Of a stretch of DNA of 64,000 nt, positions 24,401-39,400 are shown piece by piece; position 1 is the first letter of the stretch; each line of letters starts with the position of its first letter. This stretch comes from Odobenus rosmarus divergens (Eukaryota; Chordata; Mammalia; Carnivora; Odobenidae), in the NCBI RefSeq assembly GCF_000321225.1, contig NW_004450267.1, forward strand, positions 6,288,066-6,352,065, written 5' to 3'. The position numbers and the translations under genes are program-made. The notes under the pieces are model-generated. The model was not told the DNA's origin. It saw only the letters and a list, made by a program, of their open reading frames with translations, and ran no database searches.

Positions 24401-27400
24401 ATGGAGGCGGTATAGTGAATTTGAATTGTTGAGAAACTACCTTTTAGTTTACTATCCACATATTGTTGTGCCACCGCTACCAGAAAAAAGGGTAAGAAAT
24501 GAAACAGCAGTGTAGTTCAGAAGTATTTATCATTGAGACTATTCTTCATGATTGTTTTGTTCACCTAGGCAGAATTTGTTTGGCATAAACTTTCTGCTGA
24601 CAACATGGATCCGGATTTTGTGGAAAGACGACGGATTGGCTTAGAAAACTTTCTCTTGAGAGTTGCCTCACATCCCATCCTTTGTAGAGACAAAATCTTC
24701 TATTTGTTTTTAACACAGGTATTTTTCTCTTATTAGTCTTTAAAAAAAATTCATTTGATTTTTTTTCTTTTAAACTGCAGAATGCTTATGCTTAAGTATC
24801 TCTTTGTTAATATATATGCATTTAATCGTGTTTTTCAGTTTGTTTTGATTTTCAAAATTATTGGGTTACATCACTCAGCTAACATTTTTATACTTAAAGA
24901 TACTAAAGAGTACTTTCTGGCATCACTTAAATGATATCAAAGTTAGTCTTAATTTTTTGAAGCCCAGATCTATAAAATCTTGGGTCTGTCTTTTGGTAAT
25001 CTTTTGGAATCTGTATTATATGCTTAATTTTGAAATGAATTCTTTTTTTTTAAACCTTTCTCCTATGTTCCCTGAAAGAATAACAGAATAATAGATATAT
25101 AATTTACTTAATTTGGAGTATTCCTTATAGGTTGTTTTAATTTGCAATGATTTCTAAAATTAACTTTAATTTTTAGGAAGGTAACTGGAAGGAGACCGTA
25201 AATGAAACTGGGTTTCAACTGAAGGTAAGAATATTTGTATGAAATAATTTGACAGGTTCCTTTACAATTCCTAGCAGAGTGCCATGCACTTAGTGGATAC
25301 TTGGAATTTATTGAATGAGTGAATGTTGGAAATAGACTTTGCTTTTACAAATATCATTGCTAATACCATTGTTAAGGTTTTCAAAGAAACACTCTGAATT
25401 CACTTTGGATTTGCCTAATTTTAGTTACTAATGAGACTAGAGTGGGCGTATTTATGAATTTCATTCTGTAGGGAAAGAACATTTTGAAGCAGTAATTTAG
25501 ACATAAGCTGTAGATTTTTCCTGCAATATGCACATATACTTTGCATCTTTTTTTTTTTTTACCCCCTCCGCCTTTACCACTGCCACTCACATTCTTGCCC
25601 ACATACTTATTCATTTTTTATGAGATATGAAAGACACTTCTGAAGAATTGAGCTTGGCGTTCCCAGTCATAGCAGACTAAAAGATGAGCTATGTGTCATG
25701 CTTCTTCTGTCTACTGGGACATGGTGGTCAGCTTTGAGTGGGCATATGAGTCATTTTCAGTTAGTGTCTGTTAGTGATACAGCTTTTCAAATTTAGTCAT
25801 TATAATTTGTGTTTGGGAATGAAATTGTAATCTAAAAATTGAAAAGCAAGGTATGGTGTGATGGCCACCCTCACTCCTATCTGCTCTCCCTGTTGGCCGC
25901 AAAAGTAATGTAAACACAGGTTGTTGGCAAATTTTTGAAAGTTTTTCTCTCTTGTGTATACTGAACAGGTAGGTAGAAAAATGTAATGTAAATTGGTAGG
26001 ATATATAAATTGATGAGCAATTCATATGATAATTCAGTAACAAAAGTTTAATAGGTCTAGGCAACAAGAACAAAATGTCTTTACAGTAGTTTTGAAAACA
26101 CCCCCTAGACATTTATGTATTGACACTTAGGTATTTGAAATTTAGCACAAAAAAACTAGGAAGAGAAAAATTTGTTTCTGCATGGAAAATACAGTCAAGC
26201 ATCTAATTCTGTCATAAGCTGATTCTCATATATAAAAATTTTATTGACAGGTTGCATGAAAAAATTAGAATTTTGTTGGCTATAATTCATTACTTTATGG
26301 TACTCAGAATACTGGAATTTTAATTTAGAGTTGGATTTGAAATAACTAAAAACTTTTTTGATAGGTTTTCTGAGAACTAGTCTAAGATGTTAGGAGCTAA
26401 TATTAAGGAAAAGAGAAAAGTAAAACATAATTGTTTTGGTGACTTCTCTTTATGTAACAGTCATAGATTTAGTCATTAGTTTAGTAACTAGTTCACAGTT
26501 CTTTGTCCTTGAACCCAGTATTTGGCCATGACTTTGGTGACCTTGAGAGAGCTCTCCAGTTTCTTCATCTATATAGACGATGCTGTTTACTGAGTGGATC
26601 GAATCTTGTGTATAGGTGCTACTTAAGAGTTATAATGTTTCATATTTGGGTTGCCTTATGGTAAAACCTCAGTTTCACTTTTCTAAGGTCTTTGAAAGGT
26701 AATACCTAATGAGCAGTATTAGTAATTTGAAAAGTCAGACTCTTAATGAAATAGGACAGAAATAAGATATATAAAGAGAGTTTGGAAATCCTTGTGTCCT
26801 GCTATATTCCTTGTTTTGTTGTGGCTGATTCTTGTTTTAAGTCCTTTCATCAGAGAAAAGGAATCTTTTAGATCACCTCGCACATATGTACACGCACGCA
26901 TGCATGTATGTAAGGTTCGTGTACATACATGTTACCATCCCATATTACCTCTCTTTTTGGTTATAAATTGTATGTAAAAATGGTTGATAAAGGAAGTATT
27001 GGAAACTATTTCTGTGAAAATGAGATTGTTCTGAATCAGGCCAAATATTTATATTTTTAAAATACTATTTTTTATAAGGGTATTTGACGTTGGGGGGCAC
27101 TTGGGTGACCGATTCTGGATCTCAGCTCAGGTCTTCATCTTAGGGTTGTAGGTTCAGGTTCAGGCCTTGCATTGGGCTCTTTGCTGGGTGTGGAGCCTAC
27201 TTAAAAAAAAAAAAAAAGAATATTTGAGTTTGGCCTTTGGCTTTTGGATTGTCACCCTCAAATTGAAATGTCAGCTTACTTTAATTTTCCCTTTTTTTTT
27301 TTTTTAAAGATTTTATTTATTTGAGAGAGAGAGAGAGAGAGCAGGGGAGGGGCAGAGGGAGAAGGAAAAGCAGACTCCCTGTGGAACAGGAAGCCCGACA

Positions 27401-30400
27401 TGGGGCTTAATCCCAGGACCCTGAGACCATGACCTGAACCAGAGGCAGATACTTAACTGACTGAGCCACCCAGGTGCCCCTGATTTTCCTTTTTCACATG
27501 TTTGTTTAATTTAATATATAGTTTTGGCCTACTAGATTAATATTTTCTTGGGTCTCTTTAGAGTAATTATTATACCCAGCAAGATAATTATACAAATCTA
27601 GTTGTTTTTTTTTTTATGATTTTATTTATTTATTTGAGAGAGTTAGAGCGGGAGTGGGGCAGAGGGAAAGGGAGAGAATCTCAAGCAGTCTCCGTGCTGA
27701 GTGTGGAGTCCAATGTGGGGTTCAGTCTCACGACCCTGAGATGATGACCTGAGTCAAAACCAAGAGTCCGACACTTAACTGACTGAGCCACCCAGGTGCC
27801 CCAAAAATCTAGTTTCTTACGGTGCTCTACTTAATATAAACATGAGCAACAGCTCTTTTCATCACTGCTTTATATTGGCGTTTTTTGTCTTGAATATTTA
27901 TATAAATATTCACATTAACCAATTTAGTGAAAGAGCAAAGAGTTTATCTAGAGTAATGAACATATCAACTAGTTACTTTAGTACAAAGTAATACTGTTTT
28001 AACTCCCATTAACTCAGTTCCTTACATGAAAGTATCATCCATATACCCAAACCTTAAATGAATTTACACTAACTCAGAGGAATTCAGAACCCTGTTTGTT
28101 GCTTGGAGTAGAGACTGCTCGTGTCCCCAGTCTGGACTTTTAAAATCTTTGCTAATCTGTGTATTACACAGAAACGCGGAGAGAGCCATTGTGATTCCAA
28201 ATGCCGGGTGCCTACAGAGCGTCAGGTGCTCTTTTAGGTGCTGTGGAAACAGTAGTGGATGAGCTGAAAATCTTCATAAACTCCCCTGTTCTTATGGAGC
28301 TTATATTTTAGTAGTTGGAGACATTAAATTAACATTTAAATAAGATACTTTAAAATAGGTATGTCATCTTTGTTAAAGAGTATGACAGCAGAGATTTTTT
28401 TGTCCAGAGATTATTTTGAGATAGGTGACCATAAAACTTACTGTCCAAATGGGGGTACTTTCAAGAGTAAAATGGGGCACTATTAATAATGAGTCTAGGA
28501 CAACAAGCATAAACCAGGACCATCCTGGGTAAATTGAGTCACATAGTTGAAGAGATAACATTAGAGTTGAGACAGGAATAAGAAGCCTGCAGTGGAATCA
28601 AGCTGGGAGCCAGAGAAGAGGAACATTAGAGAGAGGCCCAAGCTGGGGTGGTGGTTTACTAGGCAACATTTGGGGGAAGAGAAGAATCAGAAGATGAAAT
28701 AACCAAGGGAAGACAAGATCCAGGACAAGGAAAGTAAAATATGGAATAAAAGCCAAGAAAGAGGAGGAAGTGGGGACTAAAGGTGAACATGGGAAGTAAG
28801 GTAGTAAGTTGGGGCTAGAGAGTAGTTGGGGTTATTTTTCCTTACGTGTGTTTGTCTTGTGCCAGGCTTTGTGAGGCACCAGGGGTACAGCAGAGAACAA
28901 AGGAGATGAAAGTATTGCCAGGGCCACTGTTGTGCAGCTCCCAGGGGCACCATGTGCATTGTGCCTTTTTATGGCTCTTACATTCTAGTGGACAGCTAAG
29001 GCACAAGGGAACAGTAATGATGTCAAGTCGTGCTGTTTTCAAGGAGATGAAAGAAGGTGCTATGAAACAGTGATGGGTCAGGGGTCTTCTTTAGATATTT
29101 AATGGGGAATCTGAAAGAGGGTTGGTAAACTGTCAGGTTTGGAATAGTCCAGGTGCTTTTTTCAAGATCTGGCTTTGGGGACATTTTAGGCAACTTTTCT
29201 GTTTATGGAATCGCATGAAATGGTGAGCACAGTGAATTGGGTGTTCTGATGGACCTGACCTGACCGGATATTGGGTAAGCAAAGGTTAAGATGGTAATGT
29301 TTAACATTTTATATGACTTTTAAATTTTATATGACTTTTAAATTGGTAAATTGTTGATATTCAAAGTAAAAAATAAATTGGCGTTGTTAAGAATTTGAGA
29401 TTCCAGAAAAGGTACAAATGAAAATATCCTTCTTTACTCATAGTTTTTATGTAATTTTATCCTCATTTAAAGAATCACGTTTGTATGTGAATATAGAGTC
29501 TTTAACACTTTGGTGTTTAGTTATTTTAATTAATTAAAAGAACATAAGGGAGTAATACATGCCTTAAATTCATAGGTACATTTATATGTAAGGACTTTCA
29601 CGTGCACTAGCTTGTTTGCCCCTGAGAAGTGAGAAAGGTCAAGAATTGGTGAAATACTGATTTTAGAAATAAGAGGATCCCCAGAAATCAGTGATAAATT
29701 AAGTTTCTATAGACGTTCTTGATAGCTTTCTGAATTTCTTGTGGTCTAAAGTTCAAAGAGCCTGAGTTTGTGGAGTAACATATTTGTTGCATTTGTTTTT
29801 ATTTTCTTAGCCAAGTAATTTGGGGAGCCCTAGGATTGTTTTGTCTTGTTTTATTAATTTGGGAGTATATGTAATTATGGATTGGAAATTGGAGTAATGT
29901 ACAATTTTCAAGCTGATTGCGAATTTCAGACTACATTATAAAATTAATTCCTGATTGAGCCACCTTTTATGAACTCTAGTTTCTGGGCCTGGTCAGAAAT
30001 AATTCAGTGTTTTTTTTTTGTGTGTGAGAACTTAGGATAGGATTTGGATATATTGAAGTATAAATTTTATAGAATGCAGTTATTGTTTAGTGCTGATCCC
30101 TCTGTTCCTCCTTTGAGAGCAATTATTTAGAATGAGTAAAAATAGTTAAAAAGTCAAAAAAAAGATAGTTAAAAAGTTGTAACATTTTCTGTCAGCTAGA
30201 TAGAAACTAATTTAATGTCATTTCGTTTTACTTTAGTGTATAGTATTTAGTACGGGTATTTCCATACTTATTTTTTAAAAACCCTGATCATGACAGTGAA
30301 AAAAACAGTGTACATTTGGTTTGGATTCCATCTGGGAACCACCTGCATATGCAATAATGCATATGCTTCAGAGCAGTCGTTTTATTTAGTTTATCATTGT

Positions 30401-33400
30401 TTTTCTTGATTTAGAGAAAGGTAACTACTTTTTTCACATGACCTATTTTGACTTGTGATAATGCAGAGCTCTGTATATATATCTATTAGTGTGTTGATGT
30501 TTATAATTGTTTTACTTTGGTACCATTGAATGCCATGTATTCAGTTTAATTTATTAAAACTGTTTTTGTAGTGTTTTCAAAAATAATTACTAAGCTTTTT
30601 TTTTTTTAGATATGTTTATGTGTTTGACACAAATGATATGAAGAAAACCGTACTTGAGCATCTTAATTCTAAAGGGAAAGTAAAACTGTTTGGATTTATA
30701 CCCTGAAATGTAATTGTATTTAAGTGAACAAATTATTTTTTCCAGGCAGACTCCAGGTTAAAAGCGCTTAATGCAACATTCAGAGTGAAAAACCCAGACA
30801 AGTAAGGTTTTGTTTTAATAACAGTTACAATGTTGTTTTGAATGGTGCCTATCAATTTATTTAATTTTTCATTTCTGAATGTATGCACTTTATTTGCTAA
30901 CTATTTTAAATAGTAATTCATGTTTAGTGAAATCCTCTTACAGTTAAAACTGATTTTGAGATTTGGTAACTTAATTGGGTTTAAGGTGGCAAGTAACTGA
31001 AGTTTTAGAAAATTAAACCACTGCTTTTTCCTAGGATTTATTAAAATGTTGTTGAAGATAATCAGAAAAATAAGAGAAGTAATTTTTAATTTCATATGAA
31101 ATCATTTTTCTTATATGACTTTGCTTGTCAAATATGTATAAATCTCAGGATGAGATTATTGTATATTGTGTATATATTTAATAATAAACTACTTTGTATG
31201 CCAAGAAAACTTGATAAATAAATGCACACTAGTATAATAATTTCATGGAGATGTATTTATATGACAGTTACTTCATTAACATCAGTTTGGTGTTTGTGAG
31301 ACCATTTCTATAATAAAGGAAGCCTGTGCATTTAGAAAAAAATTTCCTTAGGCTGGGACCTAGGCATTTCTTAATATTTTGGTTTTACTCATTCTCTGAA
31401 TTGGGTGGATAATTCAGGCTCTTCGTTATATGGACCTTTACCTGGCCTTTGATTCAGCTGAATTTTTCAGTTAGGAAGGTGCTCAGGCAGATGAGGCTTT
31501 TCCATTTTTGCCTTCGAAGCTCATGAGATGTTTTAGAATTTCTCTAGTTAGGCCTTCAGCATTAATTTCTGTGTAGTGTAAATTCTTACCAAATGCCAGG
31601 TTTGCATAGTTTGATAACGTATTATGCCTGACTTTATAAATCATAACACATTAACATAATGCCTTTGATTTTTAATAATAAATTTTGAATATAAAATATA
31701 AATATTTAAAATTTTGGTGATCAGGAAATTGTGGTGGTAACCATTGAGGGTTTTTTTGTATAGTCTTATTTATTTAATTTTTTTTCTTAAAAGATTTTTA
31801 TTTATTTATTTAACAGAGAGATAGAGAGCACAAGTAGGCAGAGCAGCAGGCAGAGGGAGAGGGAGAAGCAGGCTCTCTGCTGAGCAGGGAGACCGATGCA
31901 GAGCTCAATCCCAGGACCCTGGGATCATGACCTGAGCCTGAGGCAGCCGCTTAACCGACTGAGCCACCCAGGCGCCCCAGCCTTATTTATTTATTTAAAA
32001 AATATTTTATTTATTTATTTGAGAGAGCAAGAACATGAGCGGGGGTAGGGGCAGAGGGAGAGGGCGAGGGAGAAGCAGACTCCCTGCTGAGCAGGGAGCC
32101 TGAGATTATGAACCAAGCTGAAGACAGATGCTTAACCAACTGAGCCACCCAGGTGCCCCTTAATAGACTTTTGAGAGGAGTTTTAGTTTTACAGAAAAAT
32201 GGAATGGATAGCACAGAGGTCCCATATATACCCTCTGCCCCCACACATGCACAGTTACCCCCACTATTAACATCCCCCACCAGAATGGTACATTTGTTAC
32301 AATTGATTAACCTATATTGACCATACTATTATCACCCAAAGACATTACATTAGGGTTCTCTCTTGGTGTTGCATATTGTATGGGTTTTCACAAATTTATA
32401 ATGACATGTATTCATCATTATAGTATCATACAAAATATTTTCACTGTCCTGGGGCGCCTGGCTGGCTCAGTCCGTAGAGCACATGACTCTTAATCTCAGG
32501 GTCATGAGTTCAAGCCCCACTTTGGGCGTGGAGCCTACTTAAAATTAAAAAAATAAATAAAAACAAAAATAAATAACAAAAAACCCCAAGTATTTTCACT
32601 GTTCTAAAAATCCTTTGTGGTCTGCCTACTTATCCCTCCCTCCCAGCCCCTGGCCACCGGTGATCTCCATAGTTTTGCCTTTTCTAGAATGTCATAGACA
32701 GTATGTAGCCTTCTCAGATTGGCTTTTTTCACTTAGTAATATGCATTTAAGGTTTCACTGAGGTTTCATTATAAAGGTTATAATGACATGCATGGTATAT
32801 AAGAGATGTTCTCTAGGTAAAGAACTAAAATTTTAAGTCACCCTCCAGAAAAAGCTTTGAGAAACCCAGTAAGCTAGCTAGCTTTATGACTTTGGTGGAT
32901 GTACATTCATTTGAGGAGCATGTAGATGAGACTGTTTTTAAATTAATATTTTAATATATGTTCAATTGAATGTTTTTCAATTTAATGAAAAATTTTATCA
33001 ATTGAATGTTGTCTTCCCTTTTCTGACCTAACCAGGTTCCTGGATTGTAAAATTTTATTTAATATCCATATTATTATAGAATTTTAAATTTGATATGACC
33101 AATAACATAACCAAGGCAGTTTTTTGCTTCTGTTCTTATGAAGTGTATAATTAATGTATAATTAGTAATAGAATTTATTTGCCTTAAGTTCTAGATAAGA
33201 GGATTGTCTATATCATTTATTGGGGTTTTTTTAAAAGATTTATTTATTTATTTATTTATTTTTAAGTAATCTCTACACCAAACATGGGGTTCGATCTCAT
33301 GACCCCAAGGTCAAGAGTCACATGCTCCTCCGACTGAGCCAGTCAGGCACCCCTATATCATTCATTGTTAAAACAGATTCTTCATGTACAGAATCTCTGT

Positions 33401-36400
33401 TCTAGCTATGTCATATATTGTATATATTTTATATACTGGGTCTAGCTGGCCCAATATATAATTATTATTCATACCATTACTAAAATAGTTCACATCATTA
33501 AGATACTTTTATTCTGTCCTTTCTTAAAATGTAGAAAACCAGAAAGATTGTTTTAGAGGGATTACCAAAATGATACTAGCTTCACGCATATTTATGTTTC
33601 TTCAAACTGGGGTGCCTGGCTGGCTCAGTTGGAAGAGCATGTGACTCTTGATCTTGTGGTCGTGAGTTCGAGCCCCATGTTCCGTGTAGAGATTACTAAA
33701 AAAAAATAAATAAATAAAATAAGATATGTTTCTTCAAACTAGACAGTTAAAGAGCAGTTTGGAGATGGACCTCGAGTCTTCTACTTTTATGTGGCAATAT
33801 TTAGACAATATTTGGGCAATATTTAGGAGGTAGACCAAGTGATTAGTGGGATGAATGGGGCAAAAGGAGGGGCAGAAAATACAGGTGGGCACCCAGGTTT
33901 CATTCTTTAGAGTGCTAGGGAATACAGGGAAGAGAGATTTGGGAGGGGTAGGGGAAGATAAGTTGAGCTTTGGGTATGGAAGCAAGTAGAAATGTCTGCT
34001 AGTCAGTTGGTGTTACAGATCTGGTGTTTATTAGGAGAGATATTTGGGCAGGAGGTGGAAATTTGGAATTCAGTAGCGTGTACATTATAATTGTGAAGCT
34101 TTGTGAATGATAGGTAAGTCACTTGGGTGTTTAGATTGAAAGATTATTAAGATGCTGAGGACCCAGGATTGGACCCCAAGGAGTGCCAGCACTTTGAGGA
34201 TGTTTTCCAGAGTGTAATCAGAGGATTAGTAGCATCTGAATCCTGTGGGTTGGGCTTGTTAAACCTTGAGCTTTCTGAGTCCCACTAAGGCTTCTGTGTA
34301 CAGTTTTGCTTGTTCACACCCCTCTCCTACTGAGAGGCCCTTGGTAGCGTTTCTAACAAACATTTTAGAGGTTCTTTGCACGCTAAAGTTGGAGGTGTAA
34401 CAGGTGGGCAAAGGAAATGTATACTGCAAAAGAGACTTCAGGCATAACCAGAGAGTAAAAGGAAAATCATGAGAAAATGAAACTGGTGTCAAGGGAACAA
34501 ATTTTTGAGGAGGGTGAGGTCAGCTGTTACAATGCTGAAAGGACTTAAAGGATGTCATTGGATTTTAGCAACGTGAGAATAATTAGTGTGTTTGTCAGGG
34601 GTATTTCTATACTCTGGTGCTGGAGGCAAAACTAGATTGCAGGGGGCTGCACGGTGAATGGGAGGTGGTGGTTGCTTGAGAGAATGCCTTGTCAAAGTGT
34701 GCCCGTGAGAGGCGTGGGTATGAGGGGGTGTTAGCAGTTGGGTGTGTTGTCAAGGGAATGTGTGTGTGTATTTTAATATAGGAGAGTTAATTGATATGCT
34801 AATGAGAAGGAGCTTGCAGAGAGTGGAAGTTAGAAAATAGGAATATGGGGTGTAGCTGGGGTAGAATCTAGAGTATTGATGAGAAGAAGGGTCCTCGAGG
34901 GAAGGAAGAAATAACAGAGGTAGATGTGTTTACTGGCAGGAGATCCTACTAATGGCTGTGTTTAATGTGTGAAGCTTGGTTGGAGAGCGACAGGTGGTGG
35001 TATCATAAGTTTCACATCTTTATGCAGAATGGTGGTTATTAGATTAGGGAAACAAAGATTACTGAGCAGCATGAAGATTGAGGTTAGAGACCATGAGTTT
35101 AGCGCCAGGAATTTTTTCAAGGAATTTTTCAGACAAACAAATTTTATCTCTATCTCTGTTTCACAGTAAAAATTATGAAGTATGACATCTTTCCTTATCT
35201 TTAAAAAGATCAAAAGAAAATATAGTGGTTTTATTTTAAAGTTTTTTCAATTTGTATTGGTGTGTACATAAAGCCGGCATATGGTTTAATAGAATCAGTT
35301 TCGTTGTTCTTAGGAACTGCTGTTTTGTCTTTCAGTTTTTGACTTGCTTTCATGAGAAAACAATGATGTTTTCTTTCTGTCCTGTTTCAGGAGATTTACT
35401 GAACTGAAACACTACAGTGATGAGCTGCAGTCTGTCATCTCACATCTTCTTCGAGTCAGAGCTGTAAGTGGTCCCCAGGGCTTTGTGACACATATTCATA
35501 AGGAAGTGCTTCTCGCCTAATCACGTTTTTATAAATAATGGATGGTGTTTATGATGAATAGCTGGTTTTTGCTTTGGCCTGTTCCTCATCCAAACTGCAT
35601 TGTTAAAAAAAAATGTGAAATGTTTTCTGGCATAAACAACTTGAAGGTTTTTAGCCTGTTGTTTTCCCTGTAGTTTGTATATGGTTGTTTTGACATCTTG
35701 TCAAAGGCCTACCTTTTCAGTGTTGGAATATAATTAAGTGTGGGAGTTTAGATCTACATGCAATGATATCCTTATACTTTCAAGTTTGTTTTTTTTTAAA
35801 TAGTGAAATACTTTATATATGTTAGGCTATCCTGTGCCTCTGCTCTTAAATTCTCCTAAATAAACTTGTTTGGGGTAATGGTCTGCTGTGACAAAAGAAA
35901 TTAGAAATTGAGGCGTAATCACTGAACTTAGCCGTATGGTTGGGCTCTGGTAGCCATGGAACCCTTAGAACTTGGCTGTACTAAAGACTTTGAAAGGGGT
36001 ACCTGGGTAGCTCAGTCGGTTAAGAGTCTGCCTTCAGCTCGGGTCATGATCCTGGAGTCCTGGGATTGAACCCCGCATTGGCTTCCTGCTCAGTGGGGAG
36101 TCTGTTTCTCCCTTTCCCTCTACTCCTCCCCCAGCTCATGTTCACTGTCTCTCTAATAAATAAATAAATAAATAAAATCTTTAAAAAAAAAAAAAAAAAA
36201 GACTGAAAGATACTGGGATACCAGGTCTAGGATCACAACTTACAGTGATTGGAATCCTCTTGAAATACATTATCTGGGATTTGTTTTACTGAGAGCATCT
36301 ACTGGTGAGGAATGGACAGTGGGGGCAGTTTTAAATGAAACTAGATTGGCCATATAATAATTGTTGAAGGTAGGTGTTGGGAAATGGAAGTGTGTTCTAC

Positions 36401-39400
36401 TGTTCTCTACTTTTTGTATGATTGAAGATTTCTATGATAAAAAGTATATAAAAATAAGGGAAAAAAATCCTTTTGGATATCTTTATATTGGCCCCGTCTT
36501 CTGTTTAACCATTCAGAGTACCATTAGACTCCCTAAATAAATTATGAGATACTTTCTAATAAAAGAAAAGGTACCTGTGAGAATTAGTAGGCTAGAGTCA
36601 AGAACTGGATATTGGGAAGCTGTGGATTGAAAAGGTAATTAGACAACAGTTCTTCTGGAAGGTTGGGAGTAGGGGGGGCACAGAGACACCCCAGAAGACT
36701 GGAAGAATAATTCATATAGCTTTGTCTTTTATGCTAGAAACCTTGGAGAATCGATTTAAATTAGAAGTCTGGCTGATTGTGAAAGCTGTGTCCTTTTTAA
36801 AGGCCTTCAACCAAAGGGAAGGGTGGGGAACACTGTAGAAAGCCTTGTTTAGCAGGAAGGTTAACCGTTCTGGGAGTTCGAGTAGGCAGAGGTACATAAT
36901 TGTACACTCACATGACTAACCCCAGGTATTGAGAAGTTCTAAAACAGTCTTTCAGACCCAGAAGAAAACTAAAGGACAAATCAAAAACCAGCTAGAATCA
37001 GATCAGAAATCTCCGAGATGAGTGTGAATTGAACAGAGTGTAACGGTTAAATACTCAGAAAATCTGTGAAGTATAGGTAATAAATTTAAGTGAGACCTAA
37101 AGGAGGGAGACGTAATTGTCATTGCTGTGAGACTGTTACAGATCATTTAGCCGGAAGGAAGGTATACATGATTGCTTTCATAAAAAACAAGTAAAATTGT
37201 CACAAGGCAAGATAACCATAGTGATTATGTCTTGTTTTCTGCTGAAAGTGTATTTTTAAATGTGATTAATATTTAATAACCTTTAAAGATTATGGCAGAA
37301 TTTCACCATATCACATTTGTTTCTGTCCTAGGACTTTTATTTGCTCTTCCTCATGCCCGTATCACTTTTCCCACATGCCCCACCTTCAAGAACCTGTCTT
37401 GGCCTATTCTCTTTTGTCATTCATTTCTCATCTCAAAAGCCTCCCTCAGAGAAATCTTTCCTGGGCATCTTATATAAAATAAGGTGCGCGGGGCGCCTGG
37501 GTGGCTCAGTTGGTTAGGCGACTGCCTTCGGCTTGGGTCATGATCCTGGAGTCCTGGGATCGAGTCCCGCGTCGGGCTCCCTGCTCAGCAGGGAGTCTGC
37601 TTCTCCCTCTGACCCTCTTCCCTCTCGTGCTATCTCTCATTCTCTCTCTCAAATAAATAAATAAAATCTTTAAAAAAAAATAAGATGCGGTTTTCTGTCA
37701 TTTTCTGTCATTTCTCTGTCATATTCTGTCATTGCTGCTGTCTTCATAGCAACACCGTCTGACATGTGTTCTGTTTTAATTTGTTAATTATCTTCCCTAC
37801 GAGTATATGTGAGCTCCTCAAGAGCAGCTTTGTTTTCTCACTGCTAAATCCCTGGAATAATGTCCAACTCATAGTAGACACTCACTATATGTTGTTATTC
37901 ACTGAATGAAGGAGCAAATGAATGTATATGCTGACATTTTTATGTTTAAGAACAATCTGAAAAAACAGAAATTGCTTCTTTTATTTGAAATTCCAGTATA
38001 GTTAACCTACAGTGTCATATTAGTTTCAGGTGTATAATATAGTGATTCAACGATTCCCAGTGCTCATCACAACAAATGCTCTCCTTAATCCCCATTTCCT
38101 GGTTCACCCATACCCCACCCACCTCCCCTCTGGTAACCATCAGTTTGTTCTCTATAGTTAAGATAAATTGCTTCTTGAATTTAATTATAACCAACCGGGG
38201 AGAACTGGTGAGTAATGTATATGTGAAAAGAATCTTTAAAGAAAACAACCTTGTCATCAAAGAGTTTGTAATACATAAGTAAGAGAATTCTGGGTATAGA
38301 TATTTATCCCAAGCTTTTTGTTTGTTTGTTTGCTCAAGATTCTATTTATTTATTTATTTAAAGATTTTATTTTTTTATTAGAAAGAGCACACATGAGGGG
38401 GGAGAGGGGCAGGGGGAGAAGCAGACTCCCCGCTGAGCAAGGAGCCTGACACGGGGCTTGATCCCAGGATCCTGAGATCATGACCTGAGCTGAAGGCAGA
38501 TGCTTAACCAATTGAGCCACTCAGGTACTGATTTTATTTATTTAATTTTTAAATTAAGATTTTATTATTTTTTTTAAGATTTTATTTATTTATTTGTCAG
38601 AGAAAGAGCATAAGCAGGGGGAGCGACAGGCAGAGGGAGAAGCAGGCTCCCTGCTGAGTAAGAAGCCCAATATGGGACTGGATCCCAGGACCCTGGGATC
38701 ATGATCTGAGCCGAAGGCAGACGCTTAACCGACTGACCCAGGCATCCCTAAGATTTTCTGTTAAGTAATCTCTACATCCAACGTGGGATTGAGACTCAAA
38801 TGCTCTACCGACTGAGCCAGCCAGGCGCCCCGTCCTTAACTTTATGAAAACAGGCTTCAGAAACTTTAATGACATTAAAGATAGCTTGAGCTCTTGAAAG
38901 GAAAGGCAGCACTTGATCTGTGAGTCAAATTGAAATTCTGAGTGAATAAATGAGAGAAAAGCCAGAGAACAATACAGGATGCTTTCTGATTAGTTAAAAT
39001 TTTGATTGTTCTAAAATTGGGAGAAAGGCTATTTAGTCATGGACAGTAACAGAAAAGTAAAAACGAAAGCTTAAAGTCCCAACGCACCACAGGAAGGGCC
39101 TATTTGTAACAGTCAGAATGTCAAGAGAAGGCTTAGCCGCTGTTTGAGAGAGAGGATGAATTCTTTTATTTATTTATTGTATTTTATTTTTGAGACAGAG
39201 GATGAATTCTTAACAGATGAAGGAAAATAGAATTATTTGACTATCTTTTCTGTCAAGGAGAATTCTTTTGAAAGTAGAAAAGGCAAAAAATAAGTTTTAG
39301 ATTGGTTGAAGAGTTAAATATTTTTCAAAATAGAACAACCAGGAAGAGTGGGTGGCCTTGGACTGAGAGGAGCCGGCTTTGGACTGTGTCTCTGCCATTT

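Larger units (their letters stand above)
25225..30745 (+). other. SNX4: SNX4 intron 5
   Basis: 5.5 kb. 25225-27080 and 29060-30745 carry no young insertion that I recognise and show no gene. The middle holds three SINEs and L2-like remnants near 28190-29050. Confidence 0.75.
30802..35390 (+). other. SNX4: SNX4 intron 6
   Basis: 4.6 kb. 30802-31780 and 32790-33220 are AT-rich without recognised repeats. An old L1, five SINEs and an unnamed ancient repeat (33780-35060) fill most of the rest. Confidence 0.75.

Noticed and set aside
24861..25091. 76-residue frame in intron 4
   Set aside because: AT-rich chance frame between two well-defined exons; no family likeness.
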